Below are positions 17,797 through 26,773 of a stretch of DNA of 64,000 nucleotides, in pieces. The stretch is from an uncultured Bacteroidaceae bacterium (GTDB taxonomy: Bacteria; Bacteroidota; Bacteroidia; Bacteroidales; Bacteroidaceae). Below the pieces are notes generated by a model, which saw nothing but the letters and a program-made list of their open reading frames with translations, was not told the origin of the DNA and did no database searches. Location of the stretch: the NCBI GenBank assembly GCA_934293005.1, contig CAKQYA010000008.1, positions 28,369 to 92,368 of the forward strand, read 5' to 3'. Made by a program: the position numbers and the translations under genes. The stretch's first letter is position 1; every line of letters starts with the position of its first letter.

Positions 17797-20694
17797 ATGA
17801 AAACTAACACACGAATTCTTTTACCCCTTTTGCTGTTGTGCGCATCAAACGCTAACGCACAGAAGCAGAGAGAGTACACGCCTTCACCAGTAAAGGGGCC
17901 TGCATGGAATGCGCCATCCAACATGAATCCATTCATTCCTGGCTATTTTGCAGACCCTACCATCAGGCAGTTTGGTGACACTTATTATCTGTATGCCACA
18001 ACAGATGGCACAGGAAATGGATACGGCCCTGCACAGGTGTGGGCCAGCAAGGATTTTGTCAACTGGACAAACTACGTGATGAACTGGCCTACTACCGAAG
18101 TGGTATGGGCTCCAGACGTGGTGCAGCAGCCCAATGGAAAATACCGATATTTCTATTGCGAGCCTTGCAACATAAACATAGGCGAGAGCGACACTCCTGC
18201 AGGCCCATGGACAAACATTCTTGGCCAGGAAGATGCTGTGATGGTGCCAGACCGCTACATACACAATGTCATTTCGCTCGACCCCATGCTTTTTGAAGAT
18301 GAAGACAAGAGCCAATATCTATATTTCACCACATGGGGCATTTACAACGGATTCGGTTGCGGTGTGGCAAAACTCAAAGATGGCGACTTCTCGCTAAGCG
18401 ACCTTTCTTCCGAAGTGAAACGAGACGCGCGCCGATGGAATGAGAACTCGCCCTTCCCTATAGCGGCAGATTCTTTCTTCTCGGAGAAACGTCTTATACC
18501 TAATACTGAATTGAAGGATATATTTGAAGCGCCTTTCATTTTCAAGCACAATGGCGTTTATTATTTCACCTACTCTTCCGGAAGCTGCCACACCGACACT
18601 TACAGGGTGCAGTATGCTACTTCTACCGTGGGGCCTATGGGGCCATTTGAATATAAAGGCGAAATCCTCACGACCAATGCAGATGAAACCGTGCACGGAC
18701 CAGGGCACCATTCTGTCATAGAAAAGGGCGGCAAATATTACATAGTGTACCATCGCCACAACAATCCAAAATCAATACACGGGTTCAACCGTCAAGTGTG
18801 CATTGACCAGCTCAACTTTGATGCTAATGGCAACATCCTGCCTGTCACACCCACTCACAACGCCATGGGAGTTGACATCTTCCGCCAGCCATCTCGCAAC
18901 ACCAACCTTGCTTTCGGAGCGAAAGTGACGGCTTCGTCTTACTATGACGACTGGTTTAAGCCTGAATATGCAGTTGATGACAACAATGCAACTCTTTGGA
19001 AGGCGCGCCACACCAACTGGGACAATCATTCATTGAAGAAACACGAAGAATGGATTGAATTAGACCTTGGCAAAGAAAAGAAGTTCAACGAGATATGGAC
19101 ACAATTTGAGTATGCCACTTTCTTCTATCAATATAAGATTGAAACATCATCAGACCATAACACATGGACACTCTATGCAGACCGCACAGACAACACCATG
19201 CAAGGCTCACCGATGATTGACAGAAAAAGCACAAAAGCTCGTTATGTGCGTCTCACCATTACCGACACACAGAAAAACGGACACATGCCAGCCGTATGGA
19301 ACATTAAAGTGTGGGCTAAAGCACCACAGCTTCCATCAATGCCTGCAGCCAGCAACGATGCTTATCCAGGAATGCACAAAAAAGATGTTGACCCTATTGT
19401 CCGTCAAGAATCTTCTGTATTCATCAACATGAACATGATGGCCCGCAATGCCAATGCTCCATTTGACGTCACAGAAATGAAGTCCTCATTTGGACGCATG
19501 AAGAGCGGCAACGATGCCTCAAAAGACATCAAAGGCATTGTCTTCCATGCCAACAAACCCATACGCGCCCGTGTCAAGGATGGAAAATGGGCAATGTTCT
19601 TCAATGGCACGCAGTATCTTGAGAGCAACGTTTCTCTTCCTGAGACTTTCCGCTACAATTCTCCATACACAATATCCGCATGGGTTCTCAGCACCAAGGT
19701 TGGGCCGGTGTCCACAGTAGCTTCCCTATCCTCTTCGCGAGCTGACCTTGCCACCACACAGTTCCGCCTCGGCACAGATCCTGCTACTGGCCTTGTCAAC
19801 CATAATGGCTCGTTTGAAAGCAGCGGCGCTCCTGCTGTGATAGCTGAGGGAAAGGGCAAATGGCAGTTTTGGGTTGTGACATATGATGGCTGGATGGAAC
19901 GCGCCTACTGCAACGGCCAGCTCGTCAAGGAGAAAAACAATTTCCTCATGATTCGTCCACAAGGCAAAATCATCATAGGAGCCGACGGCGACAAAACGAA
20001 CAATTTTGTGGGTTATATACATTCATTGTCAATATCGCCAGCTTCCATGGACAGCGAGGAAATTAAGCGCATTTACGACCTTACCAACAAAGCCGACAAG
20101 CAATCGTTGGGCGATGACGATTTTGAAGAAATAGACCCCGACAGCAAGTTCGTTCTTCCTTCTTCGATGATTCCTGTCCTCGAGAAGAAAGAGCCTTTCC
20201 GCCTTTCGGCATCTGCTGCTGCTTTCAATGACGCTCCATTTGACAACGGCGCATTTGTGTACAAAGAGCTGTCGTCAGATTTTGTTGTCATGGCCCGCTT
20301 GGACGACATGGAAGGCCTGCGCCAGCACAACATCTCAGGGTTCAACGAAGGTGGAATAATCATTGAAGACAACGGCACGTTCTATCAACTTGGAGCGTTC
20401 CCATTATACAACTGCGGCAACATGCTCACAGTGCTCAGCGGAAGAGGACGCCCTCAATACCCCAACTACAAGGGCTATGACTTCGACAGAACAATGCAGT
20501 TTGAACGTCGGGGCAACCAACTCTATGCGCGCACAAGCAACGATGGAGGCAAGACATGGAACAACATGCCAGGCTCACCTCTCACCATAAAGGGCAAAAC
20601 GCTCAAGATTGGAGCTTACCAAACCACTTATTCAGAGAAATCTTCATGGGCCCAAATGAGCGGCTACGTCATTTATGCTCCAAAGACCAAATAA
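17797..20694 (+). CDS. Secreted GH43 glycosidase with F5/8-type and concanavalin-like C-terminal modules
   Basis: 965 residues with a signal peptide (about 1-21, NANA/Q). The GH43 five-bladed propeller spans about 45-360: catalytic base Asp in GYFADPTIRQFGDTYYLYAT (Asp53), VVWAPDVVQ, SLDPMLFEDED (pKa-modulating Asp region), general acid Glu in IFEAPFIFKHNGVYYFTYS, and HGPGHHSVIEKGGKYYIVYHRH. Next comes a discoidin/CBM32-like module (about 370-510: NLAFGAKVTASSYYDDWFKPEYAVDDNNATLWKA and ending VWNIKVW), a LamG-like domain (about 590-750), and a C-terminal beta-xylosidase-type concanavalin domain (about 785-965). Family members hydrolyse arabinosides or xylosides from plant polysaccharides. Exact specificity is not readable. 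A GH2 gene follows 165 bp downstream. Confidence 0.9.
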   Translation: MKTNTRILLPLLLLCASNANAQKQREYTPSPVKGPAWNAPSNMNPFIPGYFADPTIRQFGDTYYLYATTDGTGNGYGPAQVWASKDFVNWTNYVMNWPTTEVVWAPDVVQQPNGKYRYFYCEPCNINIGESDTPAGPWTNILGQEDAVMVPDRYIHNVISLDPMLFEDEDKSQYLYFTTWGIYNGFGCGVAKLKDGDFSLSDLSSEVKRDARRWNENSPFPIAADSFFSEKRLIPNTELKDIFEAPFIFKHNGVYYFTYSSGSCHTDTYRVQYATSTVGPMGPFEYKGEILTTNADETVHGPGHHSVIEKGGKYYIVYHRHNNPKSIHGFNRQVCIDQLNFDANGNILPVTPTHNAMGVDIFRQPSRNTNLAFGAKVTASSYYDDWFKPEYAVDDNNATLWKARHTNWDNHSLKKHEEWIELDLGKEKKFNEIWTQFEYATFFYQYKIETSSDHNTWTLYADRTDNTMQGSPMIDRKSTKARYVRLTITDTQKNGHMPAVWNIKVWAKAPQLPSMPAASNDAYPGMHKKDVDPIVRQESSVFINMNMMARNANAPFDVTEMKSSFGRMKSGNDASKDIKGIVFHANKPIRARVKDGKWAMFFNGTQYLESNVSLPETFRYNSPYTISAWVLSTKVGPVSTVASLSSSRADLATTQFRLGTDPATGLVNHNGSFESSGAPAVIAEGKGKWQFWVVTYDGWMERAYCNGQLVKEKNNFLMIRPQGKIIIGADGDKTNNFVGYIHSLSISPASMDSEEIKRIYDLTNKADKQSLGDDDFEEIDPDSKFVLPSSMIPVLEKKEPFRLSASAAAFNDAPFDNGAFVYKELSSDFVVMARLDDMEGLRQHNISGFNEGGIIIEDNGTFYQLGAFPLYNCGNMLTVLSGRGRPQYPNYKGYDFDRTMQFERRGNQLYARTSNDGGKTWNNMPGSPLTIKGKTLKIGAYQTTYSEKSSWAQMSGYVIYAPKTK

Positions 20695-20711
20695 GTGATT
20701 AACCTGATGCT

Positions 20712-20811
20712 TTCGCAAGTGTATGTTAATGTTCAGACGATGTCGATAGCGGTCAACCATTTGTGGCGTTTGCCGCTTGTCAATCCGAGACATTCACAAC
20801 GCACTTGCGAA
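20712..20811. repeat. Intercistronic 100-bp inverted-repeat element between GH43 and GH2 genes
   Basis: Perfect 10-bp arms TTCGCAAGTG (20712-20721) and CACTTGCGAA (20802-20811) close a region that also contains an inner AGCGG/CCGCT pair. It fills the gap between the two glycosidase genes and would form a long hairpin in the transcript. There is no U-tract, so it is not an obvious terminator; RNA processing or mRNA stability is possible. Confidence 0.5.
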
Positions 20812-20859
20812 TTCATTCACCAACATCATCATAACTAACTATTAACTTTAATCTTTTTT

Positions 20860-23391
20860 ATGTCCACCAACAACAAACACGTCTTAAGCGGCCTCGTCTT
20901 GTTAGTGTCAACTATGCTCTCGTCGCCTTGCGAAGCGCAACGCACAGAGACAATCTTGCGAGATGGATGGCGATTTTCTCGTGGCGAGCATCTCGACACT
21001 ATCGCTCCTTCCATGCCCAATTACGACGACAAGAAGTGGCAAACAGTCCAAGTGCCGCACGATTGGGCCATTTATGGTCCATTTGACAAGGAAATAGACA
21101 AGCAAGTTGTGGCAATCGAACAGAATGGCGAAAAAGAAGCCACAGAGAAAACAGGAAGAAGCGGCTCCCTCCCATGGATAGGAAAAGGCTGGTACCGCAC
21201 CAGCTTCATCGTTGCCAAGGAATGCCAGAGAGCAATCCTCAATTTCGATGCGGCGATGGCAGAGCCTGTGGTGTATGTCAACGGGGAAAAAGCCGGAGAA
21301 TGGAAGTATGGCTACACGTCATTCAATGTAGACGTGACCGATTTTGTCCATAAAGACGGCTCGCCCAACACGCTTGCTGTATCGCTTGCCAATGTTGAAG
21401 AAAGCAGCCGCTGGTATCCTGGCGCAGGATTGATACGTCCTGTCACGCTCATCCAAACATGCTCAACAGCCATCGAGCAATGGAGCCTTGTGGCAAACAC
21501 TCTTGACATTGGCGACAATTGGGCCAGCGCCGAGTTTAAGGCTGAAGCTGTTGGCATGAAGCCTGGCAAAAAGTATCTCATGGCTTTTGAGATCAAAACA
21601 GACAACAGCATCATTGCCAAGCATATAGAACCTGTGAAAGAAAATGGCTTGGCCGAGACAGCATGCAAGATACAGGGCGTCAAGCATTGGACACCGGAGA
21701 CCCCCTGCCTGTACGATCTCACGGTTTCGCTTTTCGAAGACAATAATGGCTCGCTCGGCAAACAGATAGACAGCCAAACGAAGAAAATTGGTTTCCGCAC
21801 CATTAGCTACACATCTCAAAACGGTTTCCAGCTCAATGGAGTGACACGCAAATTTAAGGGCGTGTGCCTGCATCATGACCTTGGCATGATAGGAGCAGCT
21901 TCAAACAAGTCTGCCTTGATACGACAAGTGCACCTCCTTAAGCAAATGGGATGTGATGCTATACGTACAGCACACAACTCTCCAAGCCAGATGCAGATGG
22001 AAGTGTACGACTCTCTCGGAATGATGGTCATGGCTGAAAGTTTTGACATGTGGGAATATCCTAAATGCAAAAACGGCTACGCTCGCTTTTTCCGCAGCTG
22101 GGCCGACCGCGACATACGCAATCTTGTATGCTCCAGCCGTCTCCATCCAAGCCTTGTGATGTGGAGCGTTGGCAATGAGATACCAGAACAATCATCTGCA
22201 GAGGGAACAAAAATCCTTCGCCACCTGCAAGACCTTGTGCGCTTTTATGACCCGACACGTCCTGTCACAACGGGCATGGACCGTGGAGAGGCTGCATTGA
22301 AATCAGGCTTCGCCCATGTTGTTGATGTGCCAGGCATGAACTACCGCACTCAGCTCTATAGCAAGATGAACGATCAGCTTGGACATGGATTCATCCTTGG
22401 CAGTGAGACTGCATCCACAGTATCCTCCAGAGGCGTATACAAGTTTCCCGTAGTCCGCGTTGATGGCAAGGCTTATGATGACGGACAATGCTCAAGTTAT
22501 GACATGGAAGCATGCTGGTGGTCAAACATACCAGAAGACGACTGGCTGCTGCAAGATGACAAGCCATGGGTCATCGGCGAATTTGTGTGGACCGGATTCG
22601 ACTACCTGGGCGAGCCGACGCCATACGATGAGTATTGGCCGAGCCGTTCTTCATATTTCGGAATTTTCGACCTTGCCGGACTTCCCAAAGACCGTTATTT
22701 CTTGTACCGTTCACATTGGAACAAGCAAGAAAACACAATACACCTTTTGCCACATTGGACCTTCCCCGGACGCGAAGGAGAAACCACTCCTGTGTATTGC
22801 TACACCAATCATCCCACAGCCGAGCTGTTCGTGAATGGCGTTTCCCAAGGACGCATCACAAAACGGCACAATCAGGCCGCCACATACGACAAGGGCGGGC
22901 GTATCACAGACATCAGCAATCCGTGCATAGACCGTTATCGCCTTCGCTGGAACAATGTCGCATATCAGCCTGGAGAACTCAAAGTGGTAGTGTACGATTC
23001 TGAAGGCAACAAGGTGGGAGAAGAAACAGTCCATACTGCAGGCTCAGCTCATTCCATACATCTTGCAGGCGATCTTGGAGCATCTGTCAAACCGCTCAAG
23101 GCGGATGGTGAGGACCTGACATTCATAACTGTCAGCATCCTCGACGAAGAAGGAAATCTTGTTTCCGACGCAGACAATCAGATAAAGGTCTCTGTCGCAG
23201 GTTCTGCTGCATTCCGAGGCATTTGCAACGGAGATGCCACAAGTCTCGAGCCATTCACCAGTCCGGCGATGAAGGCATTTCACGGACAACTTGCATTCTG
23301 CATACAAAACAATGGCAAAACAGGTCCTGCCACAGTAAAAGTGACGAGCAAGGGCTTGAAAACTGCTTCATTAACAATCACCTCAGAATGA
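20860..23391 (+). CDS. Secreted GH2 glycosidase (beta-galactosidase type, DUF4982-containing)
   Basis: 843 residues with a signal peptide (about 1-26). Domains: sugar-binding jelly roll (about 30-210: RDGWRFSRGEH, WQTVQVPHDWAIYGPFD, WYRTSFIV), an immunoglobulin-like GH2 domain (about 215-330), a TIM barrel (about 330-640) with general acid/base Glu in SVGNEIPEQS and candidate nucleophile in GEFVWTGFDYLGEPTPY, then DUF4982 and a C-terminal Ig-like domain. Family members act on galactosides or other beta-linked sugars. With the upstream GH43 this suggests hemicellulose or pectic side-chain degradation. The stop codon overlaps the next start as ATGA. Confidence 0.92.
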   Translation: MSTNNKHVLSGLVLLVSTMLSSPCEAQRTETILRDGWRFSRGEHLDTIAPSMPNYDDKKWQTVQVPHDWAIYGPFDKEIDKQVVAIEQNGEKEATEKTGRSGSLPWIGKGWYRTSFIVAKECQRAILNFDAAMAEPVVYVNGEKAGEWKYGYTSFNVDVTDFVHKDGSPNTLAVSLANVEESSRWYPGAGLIRPVTLIQTCSTAIEQWSLVANTLDIGDNWASAEFKAEAVGMKPGKKYLMAFEIKTDNSIIAKHIEPVKENGLAETACKIQGVKHWTPETPCLYDLTVSLFEDNNGSLGKQIDSQTKKIGFRTISYTSQNGFQLNGVTRKFKGVCLHHDLGMIGAASNKSALIRQVHLLKQMGCDAIRTAHNSPSQMQMEVYDSLGMMVMAESFDMWEYPKCKNGYARFFRSWADRDIRNLVCSSRLHPSLVMWSVGNEIPEQSSAEGTKILRHLQDLVRFYDPTRPVTTGMDRGEAALKSGFAHVVDVPGMNYRTQLYSKMNDQLGHGFILGSETASTVSSRGVYKFPVVRVDGKAYDDGQCSSYDMEACWWSNIPEDDWLLQDDKPWVIGEFVWTGFDYLGEPTPYDEYWPSRSSYFGIFDLAGLPKDRYFLYRSHWNKQENTIHLLPHWTFPGREGETTPVYCYTNHPTAELFVNGVSQGRITKRHNQAATYDKGGRITDISNPCIDRYRLRWNNVAYQPGELKVVVYDSEGNKVGEETVHTAGSAHSIHLAGDLGASVKPLKADGEDLTFITVSILDEEGNLVSDADNQIKVSVAGSAAFRGICNGDATSLEPFTSPAMKAFHGQLAFCIQNNGKTGPATVKVTSKGLKTASLTITSE

Positions 23392-24113
23392 TATTGACAA
23401 AGGAATTGCTTGACCACTACTACAATGACGTCTTCGATTTCGGCAAGTTCGCTGCCAACGATCCTTGCGGCATTGTATATCAGCTCATGTCGCACACCAA
23501 CAGTCAGCTTGACGTGGAAATCGGTGCGCTTTTCGTGGCCATGATATCATGGGGCAACCGCAAGGCCATTCGCCCTGCGGCCCTTCACATGCTCAGGGAT
23601 GAAATGCATTGGTCGCCTGCCCGCTTCATCATCAACGAAGAATACGAGCAGGCCTATGCTGACGCAAAAAATAGATGTGTCTATCGCACGCTCAATGTCG
23701 ACACATTCCGTGCTGTCTGCCGCAACCTCCACGCGGCCATCTCCGGGCACGACACAATGGAGGAAATGTTTGAAGGCCTTGCCACCAAGCGTGTCATAGG
23801 CACAATCTGCCAATGGCTCTCGCCTGCCAAGATAGGCACCATCGACAAAAGCGCCTGCAAACGAGTCTGCATGTATGTGCGATGGATGACGCGCACCAAA
23901 TCGCCCGACATGGGCATTTGGCGCAAACGCTCTCAGGCCGACCTCTATGCAGTAATGGACACCCATGTGGTCCAACTCACATCATCGCTTCTCAAAGGCA
24001 AACGCCCCACATGGCGCACATGCGAAGAGCTCACCAGCATTTTCAAATCCTGGGATGCAGAGGACCCGCTTAAATATGATGTTGCCCTTATGACAATGGC
24101 CGATAATGGTTGA
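23388..24113 (+). CDS. TIGR02757 (DUF2400) family protein
   Basis: 241 residues from the ATG at 23388, which overlaps the GH2 stop by 4 bp (ATGA) and so suggests translational coupling. A longer frame exists but runs through the GH2 gene. Family text includes NDPCGIVYQLMSHTNSQLDVEIGALFVAMISWGNRKAI and NDVDTF-like NVDTFRAVCRNLH, with MYVRWMTR and DTHVVQLTSSLL later. It has a helical, glycosylase-like appearance, but no activity is established. Its fusion to a sugar-degradation transcript is probably incidental. Confidence 0.85.
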   Translation: MILTKELLDHYYNDVFDFGKFAANDPCGIVYQLMSHTNSQLDVEIGALFVAMISWGNRKAIRPAALHMLRDEMHWSPARFIINEEYEQAYADAKNRCVYRTLNVDTFRAVCRNLHAAISGHDTMEEMFEGLATKRVIGTICQWLSPAKIGTIDKSACKRVCMYVRWMTRTKSPDMGIWRKRSQADLYAVMDTHVVQLTSSLLKGKRPTWRTCEELTSIFKSWDAEDPLKYDVALMTMADNG

Positions 24114-24127
24114 GCGCAAACAGAGAA

Positions 24128-24180
24128 ACAGGAAAAGGGATGAATTGATATTTTATGAATCATCCCTTTTCCTGTATTAT
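24128..24180 (+). terminator. First of two tandem intrinsic terminators after TIGR02757 gene
   Basis: A 16-bp perfect stem (ACAGGAAAAGGGATGA with its complement at 24160-24175) around a 16-base loop, followed by ATTATTTTT. It ends the GH43-GH2-TIGR02757 unit. Confidence 0.8.
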
Positions 24181-24219
24181 TTTTGCTGCTGTCTGCCCCA
24201 CACTCGCATATAAAAACCA

Positions 24220-24257
24220 GGGCTTGATTCCGCTCGCATGGAATCAAGCCCCTTTTT
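24220..24257 (+). terminator. Second tandem intrinsic terminator
   Basis: A 12-bp stem (GGGCTTGATTCC with GGAATCAAGCCC) around an 8-base loop, followed by CTTTTT. It lies about 45 bp after the first terminator in the same 330-bp intergenic region, which otherwise shows only a -7 element for the MFS gene. Confidence 0.85.
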
Positions 24258-24382
24258 CTCACGCATCATCATTCATTCTTTTGCTGAGCTATGCCAAAGG
24301 CAATATTCATCAAGCAAATCATTTTTCTGCGTAACGACCGATTTGGGTTTATAGTATGTCTTCATTTTCTGATTTTTATTTG

Positions 24383-24390
24383 TACCTTTG
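24383..24390 (+). promoter_or_regulatory. Candidate -7 element for the MFS gene
   Basis: TACCTTTG, a strong match to TAnnTTTG, 54 bp before the start codon. The -33 region is only T-rich. Confidence 0.5.
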
Positions 24391-24443
24391 CACTTCCCAA
24401 TAAGCGCATACGAATGCTGTATTTCAACATAAAATCATAAAAA

Positions 24444-25676
24444 ATGAATATCAAGACAATCGGCAACAAAATCAAAGGCAATCCCTGGATGGTAGAGGGC
24501 ACAGTATACTCGATGCTCATCGTCTGCGGCATTTCCCATTTTCTGAACGACATGATTCAGTCGATCATCCCTTCCATCTATCCGATAGTGAAGGACAAGT
24601 TCAATTTCTCGTTTGCCCAGATAGGCATCATAACGTTAGTGTTCCAGTTGACATCTTCCATTCTACAGCCTTTCACCGGACTTTATGTCGATAAGCATCC
24701 CCGTCCCTACGCTCTCTCCATCGGCATGTGCTTCACGTTGGTGGGTCTGCTGATGCTGGCTTTGGCAAAGAATTATTTCCTTATACTCCTGGCGGTGAGC
24801 ATAGTCGGTTTGGGCTCATCTGTGTTTCATCCCACAGCTTCGAGAGTGGCACAAATGGCTTCGGGAGGCAAGAAGAGTCTGGCACAATCCATCTTCCAGG
24901 TGGGTGGCAATGGTGGTTCTGCCGTAGGACCGCTATTAGCAGCCATCATTATCCTGCCTTTTGGCCAGTACGCCATCTCATGGTTTGCACTTGCAGCCAT
25001 GCTCGCCGCCGTCATCATGATAAGATTGGGAGTATGGTACAAGGCACGGCTGGCTTATGTGGCTAACCATCCTCAGCAACAACCGCTTCTCAACACCAAT
25101 ATATCTAAGAGAATGAAGTATTGGGCTCTTTTCATCCTCGTCATGCTCGTATTCTCCAAGTACTTCTATACGGCTTGCGTCACGAGCTACTTCACCTTCT
25201 TTCTGATAGACAAGTTTGGCGTTTCGGTACAAACCTCACAGCTGTGTCTCTTCGTGTTCCTTGCCGCCTTTGCCATAGGAACTGTGGCTGGAGGAATGCT
25301 GGGCGACAAGTTTGGCAGAAAGTATGTCATCTGGTTCTCCATCCTTGGAGCGGCGCCATTCGCCATCGCCATGCCATTTGTCAACTTCACATGGACTATC
25401 ATCTGCACATTCCTCTCGAGTTTGATCATCGCCTCAGCATTCTCCTCCATCGTGGTCTATGCCACCGATTTGATGCCCGACAAGGTGGGACTGATAGCAG
25501 GCATTTTCTTCGGACTGATGTTTGGATTGGGCGGTCTGGGCTCAGCCTTCTTCGGGTGGTTGGCCGACAAGACGAGCATCGAGTTCATCTTCCAGGTGAG
25601 TGCCTTCCTGCCCTTGCTCGGCATCATTGCCGGGTTCTTGCCAAATACTCAGAAGAGAAACGAAGAACATAAATAA
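24444..25676 (+). CDS. MFS efflux transporter, Fsr (fosmidomycin resistance) type
   Basis: 410 residues with twelve predicted membrane helices. SHFLNDMIQSIIPSIYPIVKDKFNFSFAQIG is the typical start of the Fsr-like subgroup, followed by LYVDKHPRPYALSIGM (loop 2-3 motif region) and FHPTASRVAQMASG; the second half has GGMLGDKFGRKYVIW. Fsr exports fosmidomycin, an inhibitor of the non-mevalonate pathway; the substrate of this copy is inferred only by family. It has its own -7 element and stands alone. Confidence 0.88.
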   Translation: MNIKTIGNKIKGNPWMVEGTVYSMLIVCGISHFLNDMIQSIIPSIYPIVKDKFNFSFAQIGIITLVFQLTSSILQPFTGLYVDKHPRPYALSIGMCFTLVGLLMLALAKNYFLILLAVSIVGLGSSVFHPTASRVAQMASGGKKSLAQSIFQVGGNGGSAVGPLLAAIIILPFGQYAISWFALAAMLAAVIMIRLGVWYKARLAYVANHPQQQPLLNTNISKRMKYWALFILVMLVFSKYFYTACVTSYFTFFLIDKFGVSVQTSQLCLFVFLAAFAIGTVAGGMLGDKFGRKYVIWFSILGAAPFAIAMPFVNFTWTIICTFLSSLIIASAFSSIVVYATDLMPDKVGLIAGIFFGLMFGLGGLGSAFFGWLADKTSIEFIFQVSAFLPLLGIIAGFLPNTQKRNEEHK

Positions 25677-25823
25677 TAATCCCAACTATATTGCCTCATC
25701 TCCTCTCGACTCGAGCTTCGCCATCGGAGTGATGGCGGATATACTGAAGGCATTTGAGGGCCTCGGAGAGGAAGCGGCTGGATTTCCTGAACGTGTGGAT
25801 TAAATCAACAACCACTACGCAAG

Positions 25824-25957
25824 CGTTCCAGTTGTTCCAAATACACTTTCAACATGCGACACCCCTCTTTATATACTATATAATCAATTATTAAATAGTT
25901 ATATATAAGCAAAGAAGAAAACGCATGCTCCAAAAATTAATTGGAACAACTGGAACG
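25824..25957. repeat. 17-bp perfect inverted repeat flanking 100 bp of AT-rich DNA
   Basis: The left arm CGTTCCAGTTGTTCCAA (25824-25840) is the exact complement of TTGGAACAACTGGAACG (25941-25957). The interval is AT-rich with many TATA steps. It sits just upstream of a broken DUF3987-like fragment and may be an old regulatory or recombination site of that element. Confidence 0.7.
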
Positions 25958-26024
25958 GGAACACACTCACTTCCATCTAAAAGGCTAATAACCAACAATT
26001 TTAAGCTTTTGCGAAAACAAGAAA

Positions 26025-26330
26025 ATGAAGTGCGACATCAGCAAAAACACCGCTCCAACGATGCCAAATCTCGGTCGCGGACACGAAAGCGTGGCACTTT
26101 TGCTCTCGCAACCGTCAAAAGACATGCACCAGCCCATCGTTCCAATGCTTTTCCCTGTCCTTGGCAAACACGCAAGTGGAGCCTAAATCATGTATCCAGG
26201 CCTTACTTGGAAGGAAATTAGCGGTTTGACTACCCTCATGCGCATGCGAGGCGGAAGGGGCTTTCATCCCGAACGAATCCCGAAGACAAGGCGCACGGAG
26301 ACCATCGGAATCTTTGAGCGTAAGCACTAA
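26025..26330 (+). pseudogene. Remnant of a DUF3987 (VapE/primase-associated) gene
   Basis: The frame reads MPNLGRGHESVALLLSQPSK, then PIVPMLFPVLGKHASGA, a TAA at 26184-26186, and continues in the same frame with IMYPGLTWKEISGLTTLMRM before a final stop at 26330. The P(M/F)LFP-LG-H-SGA...YPDLTWKE pattern is, from memory, that of the N-terminal region of DUF3987 proteins common in Bacteroidales mobile or integrated units. Only about 100 codons survive, with one in-frame stop and no ATPase/primase core, so the gene is dead. A database search would settle the identity. Confidence 0.5.
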
Positions 26331-26441
26331 ATTATGGGATTTTTTGTGCCGCACTCATAAAAAATCACGCATTTTTCAAGAAAATGGCATCAGAACGCAC
26401 GCAAAGCATCAAAACGCATAATTGGCTGCAAGCGGATGTCG

Positions 26442-26577
26442 TATCTTTGCTGTACGAACGGAAAAGACCGGGCAAGCGAGCAGCCTGGGCCTAACCGTGA
26501 GGGCCGAATCTGATGGCGCCCGGGCACGGCGGCGGATGAGGCTGAGAGAGAAGTCGCTCAATATCCCAATATGAATC
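26442..26577 (+). other. GC-rich structured patch with -7 element, possible ncRNA or repeat remnant
   Basis: TATCTTTG at 26442-26449 is followed by an unusually GC-rich stretch (26466-26540) in AT-rich surroundings. CCGGGC (26468-26473) pairs with GCCCGG (26518-26523) around an inner GGCC/GGCC pair. No convincing protein is seen, although one frame is open for about 40 codons. The -33 box is weak (TTG at 17 bases). It may be a small RNA or a dispersed repeat belonging to the decayed DUF3987 island. Confidence 0.3.
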
Positions 26578-26588
26578 ATGTTGGCCCT

Positions 26589-26678
26589 GCAAACCTGCAA
26601 CATTCATGAAGACTAAACCCATTGTAATAACGCAATGTCAATGAATCGCCACGCGCAAACCTGCAACATTCATGAAGA
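26589..26678. repeat. 24-bp exact direct repeat
   Basis: The 24-base sequence beginning GCAAACCTGC and ending TTCATGAAGA occurs at 26589-26612 and again at 26655-26678, with starts 66 bp apart. Both copies lie between the decayed island and the lacZ terminator. Nothing else is visible in this part. Confidence 0.8.
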
Positions 26679-26710
26679 ATAAATATGCATGCTAAAATTT
26701 AATAAAAGAA

Positions 26711-26745
26711 AAAGAAAGCTGCATCAAGTTGATGCAGCTTTCTTT
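26711..26745. terminator. Intrinsic terminator of the beta-galactosidase gene
   Basis: A 15-bp perfect stem (26711-26725 with 26731-26745) around a 5-base loop. On the minus strand it is followed by a T-rich tail (TTCTTTTATT), fitting termination of the gene that ends at 26774. Confidence 0.85.
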
Positions 26746-26773
26746 GCATGTGAAATGTCAAAAATGACGAATG

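Noticed and set aside
26409..26603. 64-codon minus-strand frame in the decayed island
   Set aside because: No similarity recognised, embedded in GC-rich repeat-like DNA, no promoter on that strand.
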